64,000 nt of DNA from NCBI RefSeq assembly GCF_036327775.1, contig NZ_CP109598.1, positions 4,910,001 through 4,974,000 of the forward strand, in the 5' to 3' direction. Source of the stretch: Streptomyces sp. NBC_01498. Lineage in GTDB: Bacteria; Actinomycetota; Actinomycetes; Streptomycetales; Streptomycetaceae. This document shows, piece by piece, positions 43,599-51,968 of the stretch; positions within the stretch are counted from its first letter, which is position 1; each line of letters opens with the position of its first letter. The translations under genes were made by a program, and so were the position numbers. The notes beneath the pieces are model-generated. The model was not told the DNA's origin. It saw only the letters and a program-made list of their open reading frames with translations, and made no database searches.

Positions 43599-43634
43599 CC
43601 CTCCATGGTCTCAGACCCACCGGCCGAGGACCTG

Positions 43635-43808
43635 GGACCTAGGGCCTGTCGTCTGGATCTTGCCGGGCTCGCATGCCCTGGCACCACGCCTCGCCGCGTT
43701 GTCGTCAGTCGGCATGGCTCCGCCATGCCTCCCTCCTCCGCCTTGCGATCCACGGCACCAGACCCCGCTCACTGATCCGGCCTGATCCAAACGACAGACC
43801 CTGGGTCC
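43635..43808. mobile_element. MITE-like element with long terminal inverted repeats
   Basis: The left end GGACCTAGGGCCTGTCGTCT (from 43635) matches the inverted right end GGACCCAGGGTCTGTCGTTT (to 43808) with few mismatches, and the match continues as TGGATC. The 174-base element codes for nothing and contains an internal hairpin GGCATGGC-TCC-GCCATGCC at 43711-43729. If the mobile core is 43643-43800, it is bounded by CTAG and CTGG, which would fit an imperfect 4-bp target duplication of the IS5 kind. I recall similar GGGCCTGTCGT-ended elements in many Streptomyces genomes. It sits in the 316-base gap between glbO and the PCMT-like gene. Confidence 0.75.
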
Positions 43809-43914
43809 ACGGAAGCCCTCACCCGAAATCCGCCCGGCGCTCGGAACGGGCGGGACTTTTCGGAGCGGAGTCGGATCGCTCGCTTCCGCGCGCGGGAGAC
43901 AGGACAGTGGGGGT

Positions 43915-44955
43915 ATGGGCGTTCACCGCGAGCAGCACCAGGTGTACGGGCGGGGCGAGGAGGAAGCCGTCGCCGTCGAGGCGCGTGCCGCCATGGTGCG
44001 GGCCATGAGGGACGAGGGGGAGCTGGCGGACCCGGCCTGGCGCGCGGCGTTCGAGGAGGTGCCGCGCCATCTGTTCGTGCCGTACTACTTCGTCAGCAGG
44101 CCCGGCGGCCACGACCGGCTCTGGTGCGAGGACCCCGACCCGGTCCGGCGGCTGAGCTGGCTGCGCGGCGCGTACGTGGACGGGGCGCTGGCCACCCGCG
44201 TACGGGACGGCGAACTGATCTCCTCCAGCAGCCAGCCCTCCCTGATGGCCCGGATGCTGGCCGAGCTCGACGTGCGCGACGGGCAGAACGTCCTGGAGAT
44301 CGGCGCGGGCACCGGTTACAACGCGGCGCTGCTCTCGCACCGGGTCGGCGACCGGCGGGTGACGACCGTCGATCTCGATCCGGAGATCACGGAGTCCGCC
44401 CGCACGCATCTCGCCACCGCCGGATACCGGCCCTCGGTCGTCACCGGGGACGGGGCGGTCGGCTGCCGGGCGCGGGCCCCGTTCGACCGGATCATCGCCA
44501 CCTGCACGCTGCCCTCGGTGCCGTCCGGCTGGCTGGAGCAGTGCGCCCCGGGCGCGCGCGTCCTGGCGCCGCTCGCCACGGGCCTGATCGCGCTGGACGT
44601 GGGTGAGGACGCGTACGGCCGCTACGCGGAGGGGCGCTTCCTGCACACGTCCGCCTTCTTCGTCCCGCTGCGGGGCGGCGTGAGCGAGCCCGGACCGCCC
44701 GCCGTGGTCCCGCGGATCGGCGGACTGCCCCGGCGGGCGCTGGAGAACGATCTCTTCCGCTTCATGCTGGCGCTGACGGCGGGCAGGATGGACCCGCACG
44801 AGACCCTCTCCCTCTGGGAGCGCGAGGGGCGCCCGCAGCGGGAGAGGTTCGGCCTCACGGTCGGCCCGGACCGGCAGTGGGCCTGGCTGGACGACCCCTC
44901 GGGGCCGTACGTCTGGCCGCTCAGCCCCGGCGGGTTCAGCTTCGGCGGATCGTGA
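43915..44955 (+). CDS. Protein-L-isoaspartate methyltransferase-like protein
   Basis: A 346-aa SAM methyltransferase of the PCMT family. SSSSQPSLMARMLAELDVRDGQNVLEIGAGTGYNAALL holds the PCMT substrate segment (SQPSLMARML) and SAM motif I (VLEIGAGTGYNAALL); FDRIIATCTLPSVP is the motif following. A C-terminal extension of about 130 residues has no obvious match. PCMT enzymes repair isoaspartyl residues or act as peptide tailoring enzymes; no peptide gene is near. A later start at 43993 (MVRAMRDEG) is possible. The last 20 bases overlap the convergent FHA gene. Confidence 0.82.
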   Translation: MGVHREQHQVYGRGEEEAVAVEARAAMVRAMRDEGELADPAWRAAFEEVPRHLFVPYYFVSRPGGHDRLWCEDPDPVRRLSWLRGAYVDGALATRVRDGELISSSSQPSLMARMLAELDVRDGQNVLEIGAGTGYNAALLSHRVGDRRVTTVDLDPEITESARTHLATAGYRPSVVTGDGAVGCRARAPFDRIIATCTLPSVPSGWLEQCAPGARVLAPLATGLIALDVGEDAYGRYAEGRFLHTSAFFVPLRGGVSEPGPPAVVPRIGGLPRRALENDLFRFMLALTAGRMDPHETLSLWEREGRPQRERFGLTVGPDRQWAWLDDPSGPYVWPLSPGGFSFGGS

Positions 44956-46111
44956 TCGTCGTCCAGGCGCCGACGTGTACGCGGTCCCCGTCCTTGAGCG
45001 GGACGGGCACGTACGGCTGGATCGGGTCCTCGGCGCCGTTCAGCGTCGTGCCGTTGGTGGAGTTCTGATCGATCACCGCCCAGCTGCCGTCGGGCTGCTG
45101 GATCAGTACCGCGTGCTGGTGCGAGACGCCCGGGTCCTCCGGCGGGACCGACAGGTCGACGTCGGGCGACTCCCCGGTGGAGTGCCGCCGCCGGCCGATG
45201 GTGATCTGGCTGCCCGTCATCGGAAGGTGCTGTTCCGGTGAGTACGCGGGCAGGTTGAGGCCCGTCGCCTCGGGGCCGCTGCGCTGCATCATCGCCATGA
45301 AGTAGTCACGGTCGGGTGCGACGACCGCCGTCCAGTTGCCGGGCGGCTGGTACTGGTGCGGCGGCTGCTGCCGCATCGGGTCGTGCTGCTGCTGGTGCTG
45401 CTGGGGCGGCGGGCCCTGCTGGAAGTGTCCCGGGGGCGCCGACGCCTGCGCCTGCGAGGGCGGCGGCAGCACCCAGTCGTCCCCGCCGGTCTGCTGCGGC
45501 GGCGCCGGGGGACCCGACTGCTGGAACGAGGGCGGTGACGGCGGGCCCTGCTGCTGGTACGGCGGGGGCGGCGGTCCCTGGTGGCCGTGGTGCGGTCCGG
45601 GGGGACCGGGCGGACCCGGGGGGCCGCCCAGCGGACCGGGACCGCCCGGCCGGCCCTGCTGGTCGGGGCTCAGCGGTTCGGCGGGCCGGTTCACCTGGGA
45701 GGGGCGCGAGCCCTGGTAGTCGTACGACTCCGGCGGCCGGGGCGGCGACTGCTGCGCCTGGAACCCCGGCGGCAGGTTCAGTCCGGGCGGCGGAGGGCCC
45801 CCGGGCCCGCCACCGGGCGCCTGGTGCTGCGGTGCCAGCGGGGTGTACGAGGTCGCCGTGTTGGTGAGGAAGTTCCACCGGCACTCCTCGCAGAACAGGG
45901 CGTTGCCCTCGCGCGGGGTCCGGCACTGCGGGCACAGCTGGGCCTGCGCCGTCGCGCCCGGGTCCTGCGGATACCCGTAGCCGGGCGCGGGTGGTGGCGG
46001 AGGCGGTGGCGGCACCGAACCGGCCGGGGCTCCGGCTCCGGCCATGCGATGGCCGCAGACCTCGCACCAGTCGTCGGAACCCGACTGGTGTCCGTTCGGG
46101 CAGGTCGGCAT
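44936..46111 (-). CDS. FHA-domain protein with double zinc ribbon
   Basis: A 391-aa protein. Two zinc-ribbon knuckles come first (CPNGHQSGSDDWCEVCG, then CPQCRTPREGNALFCEECR), followed by a long Pro/Gly/Gln-rich linker. The C-terminal 95 residues form an FHA domain: ITIGRRRHSTGESPDVDLS, PGVSHQHAVL, NSTNGTTLNG and DGDRVHVG, all the phosphothreonine-binding positions. It is the last gene of the GlnX/PknG operon and is an obvious candidate for a kinase substrate or reader, analogous in role to GarA/OdhI although without their short N-terminal phospho-motif. Confidence 0.9.
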   Translation of the reverse strand: MPTCPNGHQSGSDDWCEVCGHRMAGAGAPAGSVPPPPPPPPAPGYGYPQDPGATAQAQLCPQCRTPREGNALFCEECRWNFLTNTATSYTPLAPQHQAPGGGPGGPPPPGLNLPPGFQAQQSPPRPPESYDYQGSRPSQVNRPAEPLSPDQQGRPGGPGPLGGPPGPPGPPGPHHGHQGPPPPPYQQQGPPSPPSFQQSGPPAPPQQTGGDDWVLPPPSQAQASAPPGHFQQGPPPQQHQQQHDPMRQQPPHQYQPPGNWTAVVAPDRDYFMAMMQRSGPEATGLNLPAYSPEQHLPMTGSQITIGRRRHSTGESPDVDLSVPPEDPGVSHQHAVLIQQPDGSWAVIDQNSTNGTTLNGAEDPIQPYVPVPLKDGDRVHVGAWTTITIRRS

Positions 46112-46202
46112 GTCGGCGCTTCCCCCTCTCCTCGTCCGGCCCGCAGGCCGCCGCTGATCACTGTGTACGGGCGCGCGCCGTCCTGCGGCGCACGCCCTGA
46201 CG

Positions 46203-47558
46203 CTACTTCTTGACGCGGACGGTCTTCGTCGAACGAGTGTCCAGGGTCATCTCGTCCGCGTCCGCCACCTTCGCCTTCAGTCGCACAGTACCTGTCGCCG
46301 CGTCGACCACGTCCACCACCTTCGAAAGCAGTTTCGCCGTATCGGTGTTCCCGGAGTCCGAGGCGAGCTTGACGGCGCGGCCCAGCTTGGCGGTCGCCCC
46401 GTCGATGTCCCCCGACTTCCGTGCCTCCAGGCCCTGCTGGATGACCTGCGCCAGCTCGGCCTGGCCGGTGTAGTGCGCGACCTGGGGGTTGATGGCCGTC
46501 GACGCCGCCATGTCGTCCGTCCACACCGCGCGTACGAGACCGTGGGGCAGCGGCGGTGACGTGCCGTCGGGGGCGGGCAGGATCAGCGAGACCCGGGCCG
46601 CCAGCATCTCCTGGCCGAGGCCCGCCTCCGGGACCCGGACGCACACGTGGTAGTCGCGGGACTCGTCGCCCCAGGAGCCGGTCGGGTAGTCCCCGGCGCG
46701 GACGGTGGCCTCCGTACGACGCTCCGTCAGGTCCTCGACCGTCGGCGCGACCTGCTTGACGAACAGGATCTCGACCCCGACGGGTGTCCAGAGCCGCAGG
46801 GAGACGTCCGCGACCTCCTTGCCCATCGCGTTCTCCATCATCGCGGTGAAGTCGGCGGCCAGACCGGCGGGGTCGGCGACGATGTCGGCCGTGCCGAGCA
46901 GGGCGGAGGCGATCGCGGTGACCTCCTTCACCACCCAGTCCGTGCCGACACCGCGGGCGTCGCAGGTGAAGCGGCCCGCGCAGGCGTCGAGCGCGGCCCG
47001 CAGCTCCTCCGGCGTCTCGTGCTCGTTGCGGCCGTCGGTCAGCAGGATGCCGTGCCGGATCGTCACGTCCACCGAGGACAGCAGCCGGTCCGCCAGACCC
47101 AGCCAGGTACCGATGGCCGTGCCGCCGCCCGCGCTCAGCTTCCGCAGGGCGTTCTTCGCCTGCGCGCGGGTGGCGGCGTCCGCGATCGCGAGCCCGCCGC
47201 CGCCCGGATATATCTCCTTGGCCACGTGCGTCCCGGCCACCACCGCGAAGGCGACACCGTCGCGCAGGGTGTCGACGGCGGCGGAGGTGGCGTCGCGCGC
47301 GTTGCGCATCTTCGTCGGCGGGTAGTCCATCGACCCCGAGCAGTCGACCATGATCACCACGGCCGCGTCCGGGTTCCGGCCGGGCGGGTCGGCCGGCCCC
47401 GAGGACGCTCCCGGCAGCGGTATCCCGCCGGTCGTACCGCCCCCGGTGGCGGTGACCGTCACGATCGCGTTCACCTCGCGCCCGCCCTCGGGCAGGAACT
47501 CGTTCTGGTACACCTCGACGGAGAACCGCGGCACGCTCGACTTGGAGAACTTCGCCAT
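46203..47558 (-). CDS. VWA-domain protein of the PknG operon
   Basis: A 451-aa soluble protein with a VWA domain carrying an intact metal site, VVIMVDCSGSMDYPP near residue 70. An all-beta region follows, then a helical C-terminal segment (VAHYTGQAELAQVIQQGL, DIDGATAKLGRAVKLASDSG) and a conserved end TKTVRVKK. No signal peptide is present. The ATG at 47558 (MAKFSKSSVPRFSVEVY) follows GGAGCC; a longer frame from 47630 was rejected. VWA, PP2C and FHA proteins encoded together with a kinase are often assembly or signalling modules; its partner here is unknown. Confidence 0.87.
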   Translation of the reverse strand: MAKFSKSSVPRFSVEVYQNEFLPEGGREVNAIVTVTATGGGTTGGIPLPGASSGPADPPGRNPDAAVVIMVDCSGSMDYPPTKMRNARDATSAAVDTLRDGVAFAVVAGTHVAKEIYPGGGGLAIADAATRAQAKNALRKLSAGGGTAIGTWLGLADRLLSSVDVTIRHGILLTDGRNEHETPEELRAALDACAGRFTCDARGVGTDWVVKEVTAIASALLGTADIVADPAGLAADFTAMMENAMGKEVADVSLRLWTPVGVEILFVKQVAPTVEDLTERRTEATVRAGDYPTGSWGDESRDYHVCVRVPEAGLGQEMLAARVSLILPAPDGTSPPLPHGLVRAVWTDDMAASTAINPQVAHYTGQAELAQVIQQGLEARKSGDIDGATAKLGRAVKLASDSGNTDTAKLLSKVVDVVDAATGTVRLKAKVADADEMTLDTRSTKTVRVKK

Positions 47559-47651
47559 CTGTATCGGCTCCTTGACGCTCCACTGGCACAACGAAAGAAG
47601 GGCGGGACGACCGTCGGGCCGTCCGCTCAAGGTGGTCCGGGCAGTGGGTGC

Positions 47652-49103
47652 TCAGGCCGGGTGGTAGCCCGATCCTGCCCCCTGCCGCGGCAGGGCGAAC
47701 GGCAGCAGAGCCACCGTTACGTTGTCGTGGCCCCCGCCGTCGAGCGCGTGGCCGACCAGCACCCGGGCGCTGTGCAGGGGCCGCCTCGCGGCGTCGGGCG
47801 GAAGGACCCGCGCCATGTCGTGCGGGCTCTCCGCGTAGTTCCACAGACCGTCGGTGCACACCACGACCACCCCGGGGCGGTCCGGTTTGAAGGCCGCCGT
47901 GTGCGGTTCGAGTTCATAGGCGTCGGCGCCGAGCCAGCCGGTGATGGCGTGGGCGCGTTCGTCCGCGTACGCCTCCGCCTCGTTCATCAGCCCCGCGGCG
48001 ACCATCTGGGCCGCCCAGGAGTCGTCCTCGGTGAGCCGGGCCGGCGGGCCCGAGCGGTCGTCCGGCACCCAGTAGGCGCGGCTGTCGCCCACCCAGCCGA
48101 CGATCAGCAGCCCGCCCGCCACGACGGCGCCGACGATCGTGCACGCGGGCGCGTTCTGCGCGCGGTGCGCGGGCTCCTCGCCCGCCCGGTCCGGGCCGCC
48201 CGCCAGGAGGTTGACGGCCTCGGCGGCGGCGACGATCGCCTCGTGCATCGCCTGCTGGGGGTGGGTGCCGCGCGGCAGGGCCGTCAGCAGCAGCTCGTTG
48301 GCGGCGGCGGAGGCGGCGGCCGACGCCTCGTCGGGGCGGGTCGCCGACGACACGCCGTCGCAGACGATCGCGACGACGGCCGGTGAACCGTCGGGCAGCG
48401 CGGCCGACGACACGGCGAACGCGTCCTCGTTGCGGTGGTGGCGCAGTCCGCGGTCGCTGACCGCCGCCACCGCGTCCAACTCCTGCTCCACATGGTCGCG
48501 TTCGCGGGGCTGGGCATGGCCGCAGTTCTCGCAGTAGCCGTCGGTGTCGACCCGGCCGGCCCGGCAGGCCACGCACAGCTTCGTCCCGGCCGGGGCGACG
48601 GGCGGCGCCGTACGCGGGTCGGCGGGCTCGGCCGGGGGGACATCGGTGACATGGGGGACGGCGCCGGCCGGTGCCGGCACGGACCCGGGCGCCGGTGTGG
48701 GCGCGGGAAGTCCGGCCTCACCCGAGGCCGCCGGCCTGTCGGGTGTGGCGGCCCACGCCGCAGGCAGCGGCCCGGCCCCGGTGGGCCCGGACAGCGGCAC
48801 CCCGGTCGAGTCCAGCCCCGGCAGCTCACCGGGCAGTTGGGCGGCCCCGCCCGCCGTCCCGGCGGCCGACGGCCAGTCGACCGAACCCGCCGCACCACCC
48901 GCGTCCGGGCCCCCGCCGTGGTCCCTTCCGGACCCGGCGAACGCCCCGGCGCCGCTGATGACCATCGTGGGGTGGTCCTGCGGAGGCGGGGGCACGGCCG
49001 ACAGGTCGTACCCGCACACACCACAGAACAGGTCGCCGGACTCCAGTGGCTCCTCGCAACCGGGACACCTCGAAAGGGCTGTCGGCTGGTGCATCTGCGA
49101 CAT
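47652..49103 (-). CDS. PP2C-type serine/threonine phosphatase with zinc ribbons
   Basis: About 483 aa. An N-terminal zinc ribbon (CPGCEEPLESGDLFCGVCG), a Pro/Ala/Gly linker and a second zinc ribbon (CVACRAGRVDTDGYCENCG) precede a PP2C domain from about residue 230. The metal-binding motifs are present: RHHRNEDAF, VAIVCDGVSSATRP, VGWVGDSRAYWV, VVVCTDGLWNY and GGGHDNVTVALL. It should dephosphorylate Ser/Thr targets of the adjacent PknG-like kinase. ATG at 49103 is used; a GTG at 49106 abuts the kinase stop codon, so the two genes are coupled. Confidence 0.9.
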   Translation of the reverse strand: MSQMHQPTALSRCPGCEEPLESGDLFCGVCGYDLSAVPPPPQDHPTMVISGAGAFAGSGRDHGGGPDAGGAAGSVDWPSAAGTAGGAAQLPGELPGLDSTGVPLSGPTGAGPLPAAWAATPDRPAASGEAGLPAPTPAPGSVPAPAGAVPHVTDVPPAEPADPRTAPPVAPAGTKLCVACRAGRVDTDGYCENCGHAQPRERDHVEQELDAVAAVSDRGLRHHRNEDAFAVSSAALPDGSPAVVAIVCDGVSSATRPDEASAAASAAANELLLTALPRGTHPQQAMHEAIVAAAEAVNLLAGGPDRAGEEPAHRAQNAPACTIVGAVVAGGLLIVGWVGDSRAYWVPDDRSGPPARLTEDDSWAAQMVAAGLMNEAEAYADERAHAITGWLGADAYELEPHTAAFKPDRPGVVVVCTDGLWNYAESPHDMARVLPPDAARRPLHSARVLVGHALDGGGHDNVTVALLPFALPRQGAGSGYHPA

Positions 49104-49106
49104 CAC

Positions 49107-51968
49107 TCACACCCACGTCCGGGGGCGGAAACGGTTTGCCCGCTCCACCAGGTCGATCCTCTCCTCGCCACGCTGAGCGAGCCGGGCGAGCACCCGGTAC
49201 GAGCGTTCCAGGCCCAGGCGCAGACCGCGCTCGTCCAGTTCACAGCCGAGCAGCGAGGTCTGTCCGGGCGGCTTCCCCGGACCACCGGAGAGTACCCAGT
49301 CCAGAGCGGTGCCCAGAACCTCCGCCGACAGCTGCTCGCGCCGCATCGCGTCCAGACCGAACTGGCCCAGCCGCGAAACCTGGTCGGCCGCCGCCCGCAG
49401 ATCGTCGATCAGCGGTGTCTCCGGCGCGGCTCCGGGAGTGGCCAGCGGCGACAGCGCGCGCAGGTCAGGACGGCGCAGCCGGGACCGTACGGCCGCGATC
49501 CTGGCCGCCGTGTAGTGGATCGACGCCTCGGGGACCGACTCCAGCGTCCGTACGGCTCCGGCCCGGTCACCGGCCGCGTTCCGCACCCGGGCGAGACCGA
49601 AGGCGGCACTGACATAGCTCGGGTCCGTCATCCATACGAGGCGGTAGTACTCCGCCGCGTTGTCCAACTGGCCGAGCACCTCGGCGCAGACCCCGAGCGC
49701 CAGCTTCGGGGCCGCCTCGCCCGGGAAGGCGTCGTAGATCGCGTCGAAGGAGAGCGCGGCCAGCTCGTTCTCACCCGCCACGAGCGAGGCCAGGCCCCGG
49801 TACCAGACCACCCGCCAGTCGTCGGCGTGGCGCGCCTCCAGCTCCGCCAGCGTCCCGGAGGCGGTGACCAGATCGCCCATCTCCAGCCGGGCCCGCAGTT
49901 CGCGCAGCCGGCGTTCGACGGAGTCGGCGGGCGCGGAGGCGAGCGCGGCGATCAGCTCGGCGGGGGCGGCGGCGATCAGACCGGCCAGGAAACCGGCGTT
50001 GGGGTCGTTCGCGTCGACACGCGGCACCGGCAGCGCCAGTGCGGTGGCGGGCGCGTCGACGCGCGCGAGCGGGGCGCCCGTCTCCAGGATCTCCCCGGTG
50101 CTCCAGGGAGCGCCGGGCGGGAGCGGGGGCGGCGCCCCGAAGGGCGGCGGGGGCGGCTGGAGCACCGGGGCGCCGGGCGGCGGCGCGGGCACACCCGGAC
50201 CGGTGAACGGGCTCCCGGCCCGGCCCGGGAACGGGCGGCCCCCGGGCGCCGGGGCGCCGCCGGGACCGGCCGGCACCGCCCGCGCGACGGCACCCGTACT
50301 CCCCGCACTCCCCGCGCCCTTGCCGCGCCGCCCGAGCAGTCCCGTGCGCACCGGCTCCGGCCGTGGCCCGAGCCGCGACACGTGGTTGCCGGTGTCGGCG
50401 AACAACCGGGTGTCCGTGACGCGCGGTTCCGTCCCGAACAGCGTCGACAGGGCAGGCCGGGGCCGCCCCGTCTGGAGCGCCACGACCTCGCGCAGCACCC
50501 CGGTCAGCTGCTCGGCCATCTCCTGCGCCGAGGCGAACCGCCGCGCGGGATCGGGGTCCGTGGCGCGCACCAGCAGCCGGTAGAAGGACTCGTACGACCG
50601 GAACACGTCGATGTTGTCCGGGTCCGGCAGCGAGTCCGCGAACACGTTCGTGTAGCCCTGGAAGTCGAACGTCAGCACCGCGAGCGTGCGCGCCACCGTG
50701 TAGAGGTCGGAGGCGACCGACGGGCCGACCTCGGCGACCTCGGGCGCCTGGTAGCCGACGGTGCCGTAGATGGCCGACTCGTCGTCGTCCATCCGGCGGA
50801 CCGCGCCCATGTCGATGAGCTTGAGCTGGTCCTCGGTCTGGATCGCGTTGTCGACCTTGAAGTCGCAGTACAGGAGATTGCGGCTGTGCAGATGGCCGAG
50901 GGCCTCCAGCGCCTCTATGCCGTACGCGCACGCCTGCTCGACCGGCAGCGGGTCGCGCCTGCCGTCGGGGGAGCGCCGTTCGTTGGCGATCTCCTTGAGC
51001 GCCTTGCCGCCGACGTACTCCATGACGATGTACCCGTCCATGGAGCCGGTGCGCTGGTCGAGGTGTTCCACGAAGTTGTAGATGCGGACGATGTTGGAGT
51101 GCTCGATCTCGGCGAGGAAGCGGCGCTCGGAGATCGCCGCCGCCATGGCGTCCTGGTCGCCCGTGTCGAGCAGGCCCTTGAGGACCACCCAGCGGTCGGA
51201 GACCGCGCGGTCGACGGCGAGATAGATCCAGCCGAGTCCGCCGTGCGCCAGACAGCCCGCGACCTCGTACTGCCCGTGGACGATGTCGCCCGCGCGCAGC
51301 TTCGGCACGAAGGAGTACGGGTGCCCGCACTTGGTGCAGAAGCCTTCCGTGCGGCCCGGCCGCTCACCGCGCGAACGGCCCACCGGCGCCCCGCAGTCGG
51401 AGCGCGAGCAGTACCGCTTGCGCTCGGGCACCTCGGCGCTCGTCATCACCGCCGCGTGCGGGTCGGACCTGGGGATGTCCGGTACGGAGACCAGACCGGC
51501 GCCCAGCCGGTTGCGCGCCGAGCTGCCGGTGGCGGCGCCCGAACTGCGCACCGAGACCGAGCGGGTGGAGAGCGGGCCGGACAGGGAACGGGAGAGCCGT
51601 CCCGACACCGAGCGCCGCGACGTCGACGAGCGCGAGGAGGAACGCGAGGACGCGCGGGTCGAGTCACCGGACCCGGACCCGCCGCCGGAGCCGCTGCCCG
51701 CCGAGCCGCCGCCGGACCGGGAGCCGCCCGAACTCCCGCCCGTACCCCGGCCGGTGCCGGTGCCGGTGCCGGTGCCCGTACCGCCTCTTCCCTTGCCGCC
51801 GCCCTTCTCCGCGCCGCCCCCGGTGATCCCGGTGGGCGGGGAGGACACCATGCCGGTCGGTGAGACGACCGGCGCCAGACCGCAGGTGTCGCAGTACAGC
51901 TCACCGCCGCCCATGTCCTCGTACGACCCCTCGCAGCCGGGCCGCTGGCACCGCCTCGTCCCGCTCAT
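49107..51968 (-). CDS. pknG: PknG-like serine/threonine protein kinase
   Basis: A 953-aa soluble kinase. In order: a zinc ribbon (CQRPGCEGSYEDMGGGELYCDTCG read as CQRPGCEG and CDTCG), a Gly/Ser/Thr linker, a second rubredoxin-like ribbon (RYCSRSDCGAP, FCTKCGHPY), the kinase domain with Lys264 in VVLKGLLD, catalytic LLYCDFKVDN (Asp369) and LIDMGAV (Asp386), and a C-terminal TPR region. The VLKG, YxD in place of HRD, and QLKLIDxGAV features are those of PknG, which in mycobacteria phosphorylates GarA in response to amino acids sensed by GlnH/GlnX. ATG 51968 overlaps the upstream stop (ATGA). Confidence 0.88.
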   Translation of the reverse strand: MSGTRRCQRPGCEGSYEDMGGGELYCDTCGLAPVVSPTGMVSSPPTGITGGGAEKGGGKGRGGTGTGTGTGTGRGTGGSSGGSRSGGGSAGSGSGGGSGSGDSTRASSRSSSRSSTSRRSVSGRLSRSLSGPLSTRSVSVRSSGAATGSSARNRLGAGLVSVPDIPRSDPHAAVMTSAEVPERKRYCSRSDCGAPVGRSRGERPGRTEGFCTKCGHPYSFVPKLRAGDIVHGQYEVAGCLAHGGLGWIYLAVDRAVSDRWVVLKGLLDTGDQDAMAAAISERRFLAEIEHSNIVRIYNFVEHLDQRTGSMDGYIVMEYVGGKALKEIANERRSPDGRRDPLPVEQACAYGIEALEALGHLHSRNLLYCDFKVDNAIQTEDQLKLIDMGAVRRMDDDESAIYGTVGYQAPEVAEVGPSVASDLYTVARTLAVLTFDFQGYTNVFADSLPDPDNIDVFRSYESFYRLLVRATDPDPARRFASAQEMAEQLTGVLREVVALQTGRPRPALSTLFGTEPRVTDTRLFADTGNHVSRLGPRPEPVRTGLLGRRGKGAGSAGSTGAVARAVPAGPGGAPAPGGRPFPGRAGSPFTGPGVPAPPPGAPVLQPPPPPFGAPPPLPPGAPWSTGEILETGAPLARVDAPATALALPVPRVDANDPNAGFLAGLIAAAPAELIAALASAPADSVERRLRELRARLEMGDLVTASGTLAELEARHADDWRVVWYRGLASLVAGENELAALSFDAIYDAFPGEAAPKLALGVCAEVLGQLDNAAEYYRLVWMTDPSYVSAAFGLARVRNAAGDRAGAVRTLESVPEASIHYTAARIAAVRSRLRRPDLRALSPLATPGAAPETPLIDDLRAAADQVSRLGQFGLDAMRREQLSAEVLGTALDWVLSGGPGKPPGQTSLLGCELDERGLRLGLERSYRVLARLAQRGEERIDLVERANRFRPRTWV
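51751..51780 (-). repeat. CCGGTG hexamer repeat in the kinase linker
   Basis: Four perfect CCGGTG copies (51751-51774) and one CCCGTA variant encode the alternating Gly-Thr run in the flexible linker between the two zinc ribbons of the kinase. The repeat is in frame. Confidence 0.7.

Noticed and set aside
48435..51863. Very long plus-strand reading frame opposite the kinase and phosphatase genes
   Set aside because: Its translation is Arg/Gly/Pro low-complexity with no domain, and the minus strand holds zinc-ribbon, PP2C and kinase motifs with proper overlaps. It is an artefact of third-position GC bias.
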